From Datnioides undecimradiatus (lineage: Eukaryota > Chordata > Actinopteri > Lobotiformes > Datnioididae), in NCBI GenBank assembly GCA_008933995.1, contig WARS01000032.1:3179001-3243000 (forward strand): a stretch of 64,000 bases of DNA, in the 5' to 3' direction. How positions within the stretch are numbered: position 1 is the stretch's first letter; each line of letters starts with the position of its first letter. The notes under the pieces were generated by a model that was given only the letters and a program-made list of their open reading frames with translations, had not been told where the DNA came from and made no database searches. Shown here one piece after another: positions 25,737 to 38,199 of this stretch. The translations under genes and the position numbers were made by a program.

Positions 25737-25771
<35 letters not shown>
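25737..25771. repeat. (CA)n microsatellite
   Basis: A CA tract of about 35 bp followed by CCCACCCACA. It lies 186 bp upstream of the 26.0 kb candidate exon. Confidence 0.95.
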
Positions 25772-25773
<2 letters not shown>

Positions 25774-25956
25774 ACCCACATAGGCATAGAACTTAAAGCT
25801 GGGATGCTGACTACGGGACTATTCTCACTGAGAGCTGAGGTGTGTCTCGTTTACGACCGGGTCATTATTCACTGTCTCTCCCTGCATCTGCATCTGCACC
25901 ACTCCTCACTCACCCCTTTCTATTGCTGACACCCCACATGCATCCACTTCGTCACA

Positions 25957-25998
25957 ATGAAAACACGCAAGTTGTCCCGGGTGGAGAGACTGTGGAAG
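25957..25998 (+). CDS. dpp6: candidate dpp6 alternative first exon, short basic N-terminus (MKTRKLSRVERLWK)
   Basis: ATG with A at -3 opens 14 codons, MKTRKLSRVERLWK, ending in phase 0 at an ideal donor, AAG|GTGAGT. Spliced to 48828 it reads ...[15 protein letters not shown]. The peptide is strongly basic (K, R, K, R, R, K) as expected for the cytoplasmic side of a type II anchor. Mammalian DPP6 has additional short isoforms (called E and K in the literature); this may be one of them, but I cannot recall their sequences well enough to assign it. An upstream ATG at 25938 is in another frame and in a weak context. Confidence 0.6.
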
Positions 25999-28099
25999 GT
26001 GAGTGTGTTAACATCTCTTGAATGACACTCTAACTCATGTTGCGCAGTTTGTTTCTTGTTTATCATTTGAGGCTTTTTAGTGTCTTTCTTCTTTCTAATT
26101 ATACATTTTAATCAATCTGTTATTGAGCACTTGAAGGACATTTTCTAAAGAAATTACAAGCTGTTTCTATGCTTGAGGAAGTGTCTGAGCTGTTTATTTA
26201 TTTATTAAGCTTTCAAACTGTCTGATGATATAATGAGCACTTCAGATGACAGCCCAGTGTTGTAAGTTGTTGTTGCTACAATTCGCTGCAAAATCACAGT
26301 CATTATATCTAAAAACTTTTCAGCTGGTAAATTTAAACACCAGGCTGTCTCTGGGGACGTGCTGAAGGGCAACTTGGTGTTGTAAACATATATTAAATGG
26401 TACTACAAAGTAGTTTTTAAAAGGTATTATAGAGTGAAATAGACAAAACTCTCAATACATCTGTACCTGTGTGTATAAATGAAATTTAATATGTTTTTCC
26501 TCCATGTTTTGCATTATTGCTGCAGTGAGATGTAAAGTCTAACACTAGACACACAGGATCCAGCACAGAAATATCTTAATGCACTTTCCTTATAGGCATT
26601 AATTGTGGTTAAGCAAAGGCTGCACTGTAATGCACATGGAGTGCTTCCCGGGGGCCATCGTGCATTATCAGCTTTTTTACTACGATACATATTTAATATA
26701 CACCCCTCTAGACAAAGTTGGACCTCAACAACACAAACATCTATTATGGAAAAACTGTTGATGGGAAGAGGTAAAATCAAGTTCGCAATTAATGTTTCTA
26801 ATGAAAATAAACACTTTTTATGAATCTTAAAGCATCAGTTTGCTTAAACTAGCTGCAAGCTTTGCTTTAGATCTGCTGAATCTAGTTTCTGAATGCACTT
26901 GTGAATCTCAAGGGGAAGACAAAACTGAATTATTTCACCAAAATGGCTCAACTTTTTTTTTTTTTTTTTACTTGTGTGAGTAAATCTGGAGCCTTCTGGT
27001 TGCTTCAGAGTTTAAGAAAAAGACAATGAAATCACAACCTTCCTGAGTTTAGCCCTTTTTAGCAACCTCTACCTCTATAGCGTCTTCTCTCATGTAAGAG
27101 AAACAGCATCAGCAGCATAGAGACAGAAAAATGAAAAATACATTTTCTGCTTGTGTGTCCCTAAAATTTTTCTCTAGTTGAATGCTGAGTTTGTGTGAAA
27201 TAAATCATTTTGACCATTTTTATAATAAATCCCTTTTCTCTTTATGTAAAACCTGAAAATATTTTCGCTGACTCATAACAAAATGTTTCCAATCAAATGT
27301 GATTTGTCTAACTAACCTCACGTAAAAACAAACTCTAAATGTATTGAAGTTAGTCCTTCTCTCCTTCCTCCCAAGCTAATAGCATGGGGAAGTGAGTGAG
27401 GAGGTCCTACATCTCCACACCTCTCTGAAGATTCATATTACATACCACAGCGTTGCTGTTATTGCTAAGGTACTCCAACCATTTCAAAAATCTGTCACAC
27501 TGTAGAAGACTTCTCCAATTAAAGTTTAATGTAGCACCCATAAGCTGACTTATGTTTACAGATGACATGTTTTTTGTTGTGCACATATGCATTTGTGGTG
27601 CATTTAGCTGTAATGTCTCATCAAATATGTAGCAATACATATATCTTGCCTGGTTGTTTGGACGTTTAACTTATCAGTACCGCACAGGGAGCGCGAGGCA
27701 CTGTCTGGCTTTGATAGACTCAGGCTACAGCTTAGCAGCTGTACTGATCTAGCTGTGCATCCTGGGGTTTTGTCCTTGTGGCTTTCTTGATGCCTGAAAT
27801 ATGCATTTGTTTTGACATGATGTGAGTTTGACACAAGAGTTTCAAAACTCCATCCAAATCCCCTGAGAAGCTGAGTTCTGGCAGAGAGCTGACAGTGTGC
27901 AAGCTGTCACAGTACATTCATGAATTCTGTGTTTTAAGGATAATCGTGCTGCTATTGCTATTACTGCTGCTGCTACTACAACAACTATTACCACCGACAG
28001 TTCTAATAAAAGGTGCATGGTTTCAGTTTTTAGCCAAATTGTTCCAGACTGAAATGCTACCACGCAGTTTGGCGCACTCACATCAGTGAGTGAATAGCA

Positions 28100-28310
28100 T
28101 TGACATCAGATCAAGCTTTGATATGGCCACTTAATTGTAAGGCCAAATACAAAACAAATGACATTCTCATCAGCCCTTAGCTGTACTTTGTGTTTGTTAT
28201 CATGCTAACTTAGCTAAGATGGTCACAGTGTTAGCGTTGTCATTGTTAGCATGCAGAGGTGAGCATGTATCTCAAATCCTCTCAGAAACACTCGCGTGGC
28301 TGTGACCCTA
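28100..28310 (+). repeat. degenerate teleost interspersed repeat
   Basis: AAGGCCAAATACAAAACAAATGACATTCTC, then CAGCCCTTAGCTGTACTTTGTG, then CATGCTAACTTAGCTAAGATGG, then GTTAGCGTTGTCATTGTTAGCATGC follow the order of a fish repeat known for repeated GTTAGCATG words. Another fragment of what looks like the same family is at 41890-42003. Class and exact ends are undetermined. Confidence 0.6.
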
Positions 28311-31300
28311 AAGGATGTTTTTAAAAGATCAAGTTAAAGAGTTGTTTCTCTTGTTAGTTTTGGTTTTTGAGATGAAATGAGATGTTTTTGTTGTTTATTT
28401 AAATCAAAATATTGAATTTTTTGAAAAATTACCAGTTTCTTGTGTTTCTTCAGAGATCTCAGAGACAGATATTTCTGGAAGACTAAAGACTGTCTCTGTG
28501 ACTAGATACTGGAGTTTCTGAGGTATGTGAGAAGACAAAGTTGTCATTTGGATGAAATGGCCCTTAAATGCAAAGTTGGTGAATGTTAGAATGTTGAAAC
28601 GACAACAACACAAGAGTAACATAAGAATTATTCTGACTGGATTTGATTTCAGTCTTTATCTGTGTGTATGAAGTTCTAATAAAGAAAGATAGAGAGAATA
28701 ATTAAACATAAACTAGATTGGGAAATTTTTTGCTGGTTGGCGAGGGTCCTTTGAGACGTGGAAGAGCATGATGATGAAAACCTTTTCAAATCTGCAGCGA
28801 ATGGCTCACGATGAAGCGCTATTCATTCAGATGCTACTAATTTGCCTTTAATCACTCCCCTCGGTATCTTTACTACTCCATTCTTAAGAAGAATAGAACA
28901 GCACTGATACATTAATTATCCTATAGTCGTACATGATTCATTATCATTTCCTTTTTGGCCCACTGAATCACATTTTTTTACACCTGCAGCTTTTGTTTAT
29001 TTGATGATTTGTAACTCCCTGATCTGAATATGTGGCACATGTTGCTACTAATTCCTTGTTTATTGCCCTTGTGGCTGTATTTCATCTCCAACTAATTTCC
29101 ATAACAACTTGCCAAAATGCAGTGTTATCTTTAAACTTTGTTCGTCTTTTCATTTTATGACCCTCTTGTAAGCCATTGATGAGCACACATAAAGTTCATG
29201 AGGCTCGTAAGTCTGTTTTTTTACGAGAACTAGATCAGCAGATGGGTTAATGCTCTGTAAATGCATGCTGACTCACCCTGCTTGTCTCTTTCTGTATACA
29301 TGCCAGCTGCCCATGTGCTACACTTAATGAGCAACTTTACTGTTTCCTTTGTTGACTGATGATTTCCTCGTTGGTCTGTTTTATTAGTCAAATCCACTCA
29401 GCTTTGGTTTGCAGTTGCATAAAGTCGCCTTTGGGTGTTTTTGTAAATTACTGCAATCTTCAAAAAGACACTTTGATGAGATAGACTCAACAGGGACACT
29501 TAGATGCTGTAACTTTCTTAAAATTACTTATAATAATAAGAATAATTTATGTTTATTACATGTGCTCTGACCAGCTCACTCTACCCCAGTAAGTCACAGT
29601 AAGTGGTGGTGGAAGAATGCGTTTTGTGTTTTGTTTTTTTTAATTTCACCTAGGTGCTTGATCTTCACTGAGCAGAGTGATGAAGTTCAAGAGTAGACAC
29701 ATTGTAACATTAATCATCAGACATCACATGTGTACTTGGAGCCCTCAGTGCACATTCACCCCTGTGAAGCAGGAAACCTCTGAAATGAAAATACATGGAC
29801 ATTTATAGTAAGAGATAAGGTGATTTTAATAATATTTACTCAGACAGAGTAAATATCAGAGACAAATTCAAAGTTAAGTCTTTCTACATTTTGTAAAACA
29901 CATGTAGAGGGGATCTGCCTACGACTATATATAATATGTTTTTATGTGAGAGGTTGAAACACTAAATTGCTTTGAGAAGGATAATTCAAAATAAACAAGA
30001 TATGATGTGTGAAACCAGCGATGGGGTGTGAATATTATGAAAACTGTAGGTGCTAACCTTGTGTTGCATGTAGCCCGAACAAGCCCAATAAAACCTGGCA
30101 GAAAATAATACAAGTATTGTAAGTTTTGGTGTAAATGAACTGTAGGGGAAGAGACGTGTTCGTTATTTCCATGGCTACATGTTGTCTCAGGCTTCTTTTT
30201 GCAGGCTAAAGCATGCTAGATTTTAGTGAATTATACTCCTAGCAGCCGTGAAGCGAGGTTATCCGTTGTGTCCATGGGAACCTTGTGTAACACCGGCAAT
30301 ATATGAAGGGTTGAGGGTTTGCATGTTCTATAAATGGACTACTGAGACTTACTGTGGAGGCCAAACTGGGATCACACTGTGAGCCTCCATTATTGGCAAC
30401 CTGTAGTACTGTTTTCCTCACTGTTATTTCCTCCAGTGCTGCAGTTTTTTCCTTGGAAGAGTCCAATTCTGGTCCCTGAGGCTGACAGACAATGATAGTA
30501 TAGATATTTTATTACTGTTTAAGTTTAAAGGTTTTCAGTGAAAAAAAAGAAATCAGTTCCACGCTGGTCTGCGGGTGTTATGCAGTCAAGATAATCTTTT
30601 CCCTCAGGAGAGAGTCTCAGGTTGAAAGTTTGTGAGTGCGGGCTGTGGAGAGCTGGTGGGATGTTGTTCTTTAGGGTCCACAGGAGGAAATGTTTTGGGT
30701 TTCTGCACATGAAATCATTTTTATGGAGCCAACAGCAACACAGTCAACCTAGGAGCACAAAAAACTACAGCCGTGATACTGAGTCAGTCAGTGGAGGCAA
30801 TGTTATTATGCTGACACTGTATGATGAAACGCATCAAATAATCTTTGATGGTCTTATTTCTCTACAGACATCATAAAATGTTGTTTAAATGATCAAGAAT
30901 ATTCTGTGCAAAGGGTCCTTTTAAAAATGCAACTCAAATAAAACAGCGAAGGCATTTCATTCATCAAGCAAAAAGCAAATACTTAAACTGGAAAAAGTCA
31001 TTTTCATTTTAAAAAACAGGACATTGTCTTAGAAATGTCGAAATACTCAATTTTACTGCAAGATTTGAAAAATTGTTTTCATCATGTGGGAATCAAGTTG
31101 GTGGGGGAAGGATTTAATTGCCTCCTTTATCATCATATTATATTTAGTGTAAATGACAGCAACCAGTTGTAGAAAACATGTCAGCTTTCTGAAGTAAATT
31201 ACAACTAAAAGGAAGTAAATGAATGCAAAAGACAAACCTGCTGTAACACACAAGCCATACTTCTATGTGAGGAACATGGCATGTGCAGCTTCAAGCACTG

Positions 31301-31562
31301 TACAGCACCCGGCAACATGGTATAACAGTAAAAACTATAAAACAGTATTGATCTGATGCCTATGAGCTTAAACCATGAACGTACAGTATGTAATACAACA
31401 CACAACAGGCTTAGTGTCATTGAATAATGTGAACCAACTGTAGCAAGTAAGTTTGCCAGCAGGGCAGCTGGCCCCCAGAAAAACAGTTAAGTATTGATGA
31501 GGGTCAAGAAGTAAGGCTCAGAGGCGAGAGAAGGATACAAAGTTAATGTAATTTCTTATAAC

Positions 31563-31566
<4 letters not shown>

Positions 31567-31614
<48 letters not shown>
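31567..31614. repeat. (GT)n microsatellite
   Basis: An uninterrupted GT tract of about 48 bp. Confidence 0.97.
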
Positions 31615-31615
<1 letters not shown>

Positions 31616-33903
31616 TAAACAATTCCAGTGAAGACAATGGCAGATTAATTGTTTCCCCCTGAAAGTTGTCTCTTGGTAGAAGACCAATAATGAGTCTGAT
31701 TAAAGACTTGTGGACTTGTTAATTACCCTTCTCTAATGTCCAGACAGTGAAAAACTGCCTCCGCCTGCAGTCTGAAAACTTCTCTGCCTTTTTTATCACT
31801 CTGCGACACATGTAGGCGCGTTTTCTCAGGGCCGAGGCGGTGACCTTTAAGTACAGTAATGATCTGTGATGAACCATGAAACGCTGCCCACATGCCAGCT
31901 CTTATCCTTAACCTGTGATTTACAGCTGCAGCACAGCGGGCAGGAGTGGAGATGCAAACGGCAGTATTTACACTCAGACAGGCAGGTGTGCTGACAGTTG
32001 GACAGCTGAAGGAGTCACGGCAGGCCGGAGGGCGAAGGGGACGTGACTGATGATTGAGTTGGCTGGCCTGACAGCTGGCAGCACGGCTGAATAGAAACAG
32101 CTTGTTCCTAAATCAGCAGCCATTGTTGATTGATAGGATTTCATTGGCACTGTGCATGAGGATAATCTATAATTACAGTCATTCAATAGAATTTTTACTT
32201 TGCATGTTTTATTAAGTTTTTCAGAAAGGCATCACTGGCATCGGTTTGGTCTGAACGCTGAACATCTTTAGACAACATAATCAAAATGCTGAGGTCCAAG
32301 TCCCCCTGACATATAGGACACTAGACAATGTTGCAATGTTTGAATTATTTGTATTTGTCGGTCCTGGATGATTTGGTGACACCCATAGTTGCCACGGTAA
32401 CAGCAGGAGCTGTGTAATGCCACGGCAAACACTCATTGTGAGACATAAAACAAAAGAGCAACTGGTGTTGTCATGATAACCAAACAACCAAACAATCTCA
32501 CATTGTTTTAATAAAGTCAGTCAATCATAATTTCCACCCCTGCCCACACTGAGAGTTGTTTTGCACACAATGGCAAGTGAAGTCACCTTGTGGAGGACAT
32601 GGGGGTGTGCTGCCTGTTCTCTGTAACTCATCATCCAACAGCTTGCTGTGGCTCCTCCATCACTCCATATCATTAGATTCATGTAGTGAAACTGATCCCA
32701 TGACAAAAATGGGCATGTCTTGTTTTGTAGAAGCATTTTTGATCAGCCATTAAAGTTTTCAGATTAACTTTATTTCCTGTGGCTGCTGCACAAAACAAGC
32801 TGCCCTAACTTTAGCCAGTTGGGTTGACTTAAATGTGAAGCTGCAGCAGTGACAAGTTTTCTTTGCGTTAGCAATAATTTAACAGAGCTGTGGTATGACT
32901 GTGAGCAGAGTGAAGGATAAACATCGAGGCTGTCATCAATGAGATAACTGGATTAGATGCATGCACTGTTTTCCTGTGATTCACAAAAACGTCAAATCAA
33001 TGACTCCATGACTCCCACTGAAAATTACTTTACAGAGAGAGATCATTTCTTAATAAAAAGACATTGAATTGCAATTGCTGGAAGAAAATCCAACCCAAAC
33101 AGGGTTTGATTTCATTAAAAATACTTTTTTGGATTATTGGATTATTATTTTAACATTTAGACCTACCATGGTTTAATACATGTTTAAAGCCACCAGTATT
33201 AATACTCTGGTGAGGAAATACAAAATTCTTTATCTATTATAATATTATTTGGTGTAAAAGCAGTTTAAAAAGCAAATACTGCAGCAGCCCATAATAAACT
33301 ACGTTCAACATGTTGGTGTTTAATTGTCTTTGGCTGGTAAAATCTCAGCGGAGATTCAGAGGAAATGACCTCAGTGTCCACACTGACAGCTAAATCTCTT
33401 CCCAGTTGAGTATAAATGCAAAAAATTGTTTATGTAAAAAAAAAAAATCTATTTTTTAAATCCAAAATCATGGGTTGCTGATTAATAATGCATGAAACAT
33501 TCACAACATCACTACAAAAGCAAAAAAAAGTCCCACACAACTGACTCCGCACCTCTCGGACACGGTTTAGACTAAATGTGGAAATGATCGGCTTTTGCAA
33601 AGGTGAAATTTATTGTAATGCTGTTGTGCTGCTTTGCATTAGATTGCACAGGTGTTGATGATATTATGTGTGTCCTTTGCTCATCAGCGTAGCAATATTG
33701 TGCCGTCTGTATGCCGGGAAAAAAACCCTCAGGGAGGCATTTGTACAAAAACGGGGCAGATAATGGTGCGCTGCCTGGCATTGTTGGTTTTAAGTGGCTG
33801 TGGCTGTGGCTGTGCGAGGCTTTCTGCTCTGTTTGGACTGTGGAGAGCGAGCAGCTGATAATAGTCGGTTATCAAACAAAACTGTCCCGGCCTTTGTTAT
33901 GTC

Positions 33904-33905
<2 letters not shown>

Positions 33906-33940
<35 letters not shown>
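33906..33940. repeat. (CTGT)n microsatellite
   Basis: A tetranucleotide tract of about nine CTGT units, followed by a short CT run. Confidence 0.95.
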
Positions 33941-33941
<1 letters not shown>

Positions 33942-36839
33942 ACTGTCTCTCTCTCTCTGTCTCTCTTTCTGCCTCTTTCATCTTTCTTTTCAGTCTTCAC
34001 TAGCTGGAGTGATGGCCATGAGTAGCTGCGTTGATCAGGGTTTCAGACTTTTATATTCTCTATTAACGATCTTCCTCCATAAGAAAACATTTCCTCACAT
34101 TATTCAAGAGAATCTTTTTTGTCTTTTTTAATAACTGCATGGCCACACTAAGTCTTCATTATAAACACTAATTTGTGTCAGTGCTTTTGTAAAGAAATAG
34201 AAAAACAAGCCCTGGTGTGAAAAACAATTAAAAGGGGAATTGCCCTGTGACAAATTTGATAAATATGTATTTTTTGTTAAAGATAAAGATGTCAGACAAC
34301 TTGTGATCACTGGGGGGAGCTAGCATGCAGTTGAAGACATTCATATTGTTTTTTGACAGCTGAATAAATGACTGTTTGTTAGCCCCCTAGGGGAAAAAAA
34401 CCCCTTCAACAGTACTACACACAGCAGTTTGATGCAAACTGATTGTTTAAGGGACAGGATGGAAGGACAGGATATATTTGACAAGTGCTGCCTAGAGATG
34501 CCATCTCAGGCAGCACATAAACCACCAAATGATAAAACAGAATATAAATGAAAATGATGTCAATTAGCTGATAAAAATGAGTGGTTCAAAGGAAACCATG
34601 TGTTGTACAAACAAATGCTCTGCTGGCACGCTCTGACCCCACACGGCTGCCTTTCCTTTGCTTCTCCAATTAAGCCTGATTGTCTGCTGTTTCTTTGGAG
34701 GGTAATTGTTGCCAGAAACCTACGTGCATCGTGTTGTGATGATCAATCTTTGTACCCCTCGCTGCGTTTAGGTTCCTTCTCGTGTTTATTAGAGCTTGGC
34801 TGGCCCTCAAGCTCTCCCCGTGTTCATTTTTTCTTTAATGCAGTGTTTATCTTGTAAATGCTGCCTTGTTGCTTTTCACTTCTCTTGAAGCTTTATTCAC
34901 ATTTTTTGTGTGCCTAATTGTCAGGAGTGAGGTGAGTTTCATCTGTCACTGAGCGACTGTGAAAAGCACTTGTGAGTGGAAACAGACAATAAGGAAATGT
35001 AAGAGACTGTCACATGGTTGAGGATTAAACAGTAGTGTTGAATAATGAAATGTGTTTAATACAGTGCACAAGCTTTTTGTTTGAATTCGTTTGTGAGAAT
35101 GTATTCTGGTGAGAGGTAAACAGGCCCTCTGCTCATGTGTCAGTGGAGCTGTCCACAGCAGTGGTGCTGAAATGAGTCTTGGCAGTGAGCTGGTCGTGCT
35201 GCTCCCTCAGGCCATGTGTGGAGCTGCACAGTGACAGCAGTGCCAAATGCTGTGTTCGATGCGGTGTGCGGCCTTTTAACGTCAATTTATCCTGCCAGCG
35301 ACGTTTGTGTGTTTTATCTGCAACATTAGAAAAACAATCTTCTTCTGCATCCAAGTTCTTCTGTCGAAATACTTTTTCTATGTCGAGTCTGTATCAGCTT
35401 ATGGCTTCTTTACATTATTCTTCCATTTTTCCCAATTCTTCCTGATCCTCTAATGTTTAGAGGGACAATGATGAAGGCCAGTATTGGGCTTTCTAGATTC
35501 ACAACCCTATGATGATGATGATGTAATATGCTGCCATTTATCTTAACAGTTATCTGTTTTGCTATTAATTCCATTTTTTGCAGTTGTGCTCATCCAAGCA
35601 CTCGCACACTGCAGTATTTAATGTAATGTCCTTTTTCTGAATACTGGTGCTCTCTATTGTTGTTCAGCTGCTACAGTGTAAAATAGGAAACAGTGCAAGT
35701 AGAAATAGTGTACAATCCAAAATGTACACATCCAAGCCAAAAAATATACACAATCTTATAAGTGGGAGTTGATTATAGTATTTTTGTGAGTGAACTTAAG
35801 ATAAAGGAATTGTTGTGATGTTAAAAATAAGCTTCATATATTGTGTAGATTTTTTTAAAACAACGTTTAATGTACCATGGTCATGTCATGGTCCAAGCCA
35901 GATTCATTTAACACACTCTGGTACCAGGCAGGCTAGATTGGTGCATCCATACTTACGGGCTAATGGACTAACGGGCTTCTGTAGTGAAGGCATCACGTTA
36001 TGTGACAACTATTTAATTTATTTTTTTAAACTGAAACATTATGTATTTCTACAAAAACTGTCAAATTTTGTTTTTGGCATGCGGAAAGATTCAAGGGAAT
36101 CCGCAGGATTCATGGAACACTATAGACTACTTTGTAATGTGCACTTGATGCCCCAAACAGTGGTGATGATGTTCAAAACAAGAGGATTAATCTGAAGAAA
36201 CTTTCTGAAAATGCTGGAGAAAAATCTAAAAAATGTAATTATAATCAAATTAGTTTTTCCAGGTGTATCCTGGCCCGATAACGGCTACTGGTTTCCTAAT
36301 CTGACTGCATGATCTGGCAGCGCTTCATGTCTTCATGTACATAATTTCTAAGTGAGTAATGAATGAAGATGTAATTGGAGAATGAGCTGGATCGTGCAGT
36401 TTAATTTCCTGAAGCAATCATAACATTTCATGATTTACTGCATCATTTATTATTATTATTACCGTGCAGTCTCAAGATTTTAAGATAAATGGACACTTTT
36501 AAGTTTAGAGTGTGCTGTGTTTATTCTGGCTAATTTATAGACCCACAAATGACTGTGAGAGAACTCACCTTCACCTGAGCATAAATTACCCCTTGAGGTG
36601 ATGGTAAAGGTATTAGACTGCCGACATTACTGTAACAAGGGAATCTTTCCCTCATGCTGGTGCCAAAAACATCCTCCTCTCTGACTCACATCACAGAATT
36701 TCTCTCTGTCTTTCTTATCTGGGATTGTTCAGTTCCTTTCCCTCCAACAGATGACTGGTTCAAAAGGCCAGGAGCTCTGCAGAGACTGTGCATGACTTCT
36801 GAACAAACGCACTCTCCAGAACCACAGCGCTGCATGTGT

Positions 36840-36888
36840 GAATGCACGTGCGCGCGTGCGTGTGCGTGCGTGCGTGCATGTGTGCAGC
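36840..36888. repeat. alternating purine-pyrimidine GTGC tract
   Basis: Imperfect repeats of GTGC/GCGT (for example GCGCGTGCGTGTGCGTGCG). GC-rich alternation of this kind is a good Z-DNA former. Confidence 0.7.
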
Positions 36889-37839
36889 ACAAATAGTCAG
36901 ACAAGCTGTGCTAACAAGAGTGTGGATTGTGTGTGCACAGAGATGTGACACACGGTGAGAGAGTTACAGCACAAACAATGTTTTGTGAGGAACTGGAACT
37001 ATTTCTGCTGTATGTGGGAGGACGGTAGCACTGCTTCTCAAGAGCCAGGCCAGCAGCAACCCTTTGTTTTATTGGCAGACAATACAGCAGCATTGGCATA
37101 CAGTATAGTGGAGTAAATATGAGTTTCTTATGGGCATGGACACACTTTGCAAATCTTTCCTCTTCCTACTCCCCAAACCTGCAATGCACAGAACACTGTC
37201 AGTCATGAATGTACTTTAACATACAAAAGAACTGCACTGTTACCTGAAAGTATTTTGTTCTGCTTGCATTGATTCCTGTTTCCATTTCCTGTGTAATGGA
37301 CTTGCCAGTAATGAGTGCCCACAGTGATCTGATTCAAACTGACAGGTCTCCATATTATCAGTTGCTATGAGCTCGGAGTTGAGCGGTAGGGAAGTGGAGC
37401 CTGGTACGACTAAATATAGGACCAGGTGGAAGGACAAAACCTTGAGCTCTCCTTTATATCACGGAGGAGGGGTGGAAAGCATCACGGAAATGGAAATGAT
37501 AAAGCTTTTCAGCTTCGGAGAAGTCAGAGAAGAGTTTGGGGTTGGGGGGGGGTTACCACCTGGAGCGGCTACGTTTGGTTAATAAAGACGTTTCAGGTCT
37601 GATTTTTTTGTCGTTTCATCTCGCTGTAAAACTGAAAACTGCACCATACGTTTATGAGGAAAATAATGGAAACAACAACTTGTTACGCAGTTGACTCTAA
37701 CACAAATCCTCCAGCACCACGATTTCTTCTCTCATTTCTGCGCTATTTAGGAGTGAGGTTCACTTATTTAGCAAATAACACGACTAAAAAATAAAAAACA
37801 AACAAAAAAAAATTAGGTATATGATTGAGATTTAGGCAA

Positions 37840-38008
37840 CCACTGAGCTGCGGGTGATGCCACTGCCGCTCTGAGAGGCGATCTGAACCTCCCACATCGC
37901 GGCGGTCCACGGTTTCCTCCTGCACAAATCAGCTGAACCCTGCGCTGTCTGCACCCACGGTCTCTTCATTGTTGGAGCAAATCAGTGGATATCCTTGAAC
38001 GCTTTGTT

Positions 38009-38047
<39 letters not shown>

Positions 38048-38142
38048 CTGCGCCTCTCTCCGCTTCATTATTCTGCACCTGTCAGCAGCGGACGCCAGCG
38101 CGCGCTCCTCTTCCCTCCTTCCTCTCCTCTTTATTCGCCGTC
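37840..38142 (+). promoter_or_regulatory. probable promoter and 5' UTR of the S-type exon
   Basis: The sequence becomes CpG-containing (GCGGCGGTCC at about 37900, GACGCCAGCGCGCGCTCC at about 38090) and carries a CT-rich pyrimidine tract at 38012-38044, ending just upstream of the S-type ATG. Its composition contrasts with the AT-rich intron before it. The transcription start cannot be placed. Confidence 0.45.
38012..38044. repeat. (CT)n microsatellite in S-type 5' region
   Basis: A CT tract of about 33 bp lying 100 bp upstream of the S-type ATG, possibly inside its 5' UTR. Confidence 0.93.
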
Positions 38143-38199
38143 ATGACTTCTGCAAAAGACGCGAGCGGGCCGGTGAAGGCGGCTCAGCAGCAGGATCAG
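38143..38199 (+). CDS. dpp6: dpp6 alternative first coding exon, S-type
   Basis: This exon encodes a 19-residue cytoplasmic N-terminus, MTSAKDASGPVKAAQQQDQ, and ends in phase 0 at CAG|GTAGGA. Mammalian DPP6-S starts MTTAKEPSASGKSVQQQEQ, of the same length and the same pattern, including the QQQ-D/E-Q end directly before the shared exon. The ATG has G at -3. The exon sits in CpG-rich sequence typical of a promoter. It is closest to the shared exon, about 10.6 kb upstream, which is also the order expected from mammals, where the S promoter is the most downstream of the well-known ones. Confidence 0.93.

Larger units (their letters stand above)
14438..25956 (+). other. intron between L-type exon and the 26.0 kb candidate exon
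   Basis: This is noncoding sequence with many CA/TG tracts, a foldback element (21841-22262), a degenerate repeat copy (22350-22990), a short hairpin repeat fragment (23320-23355) and a moderately GC-rich patch at 23640-23900. No coding exon with a recognisable product was found on either strand. Confidence 0.8.
25999..38142 (+). other. intron between the 26.0 kb candidate exon and the S-type exon
   Basis: This is noncoding sequence. It contains a teleost repeat copy (28100-28310), a long TG tract (31567-31614), a TGTC tetranucleotide tract (33906-33940), a GTGC-alternating tract (36840-36888) and, at the right end, the CpG-containing upstream region of the S-type exon. Open frames up to 126 codons show no family motifs. 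Confidence 0.8.

Noticed and set aside
35815-36195. 126-codon plus-strand open frame
   Set aside because: No motif and no flanking splice sites in a consistent phase; no transposase or reverse transcriptase signature.
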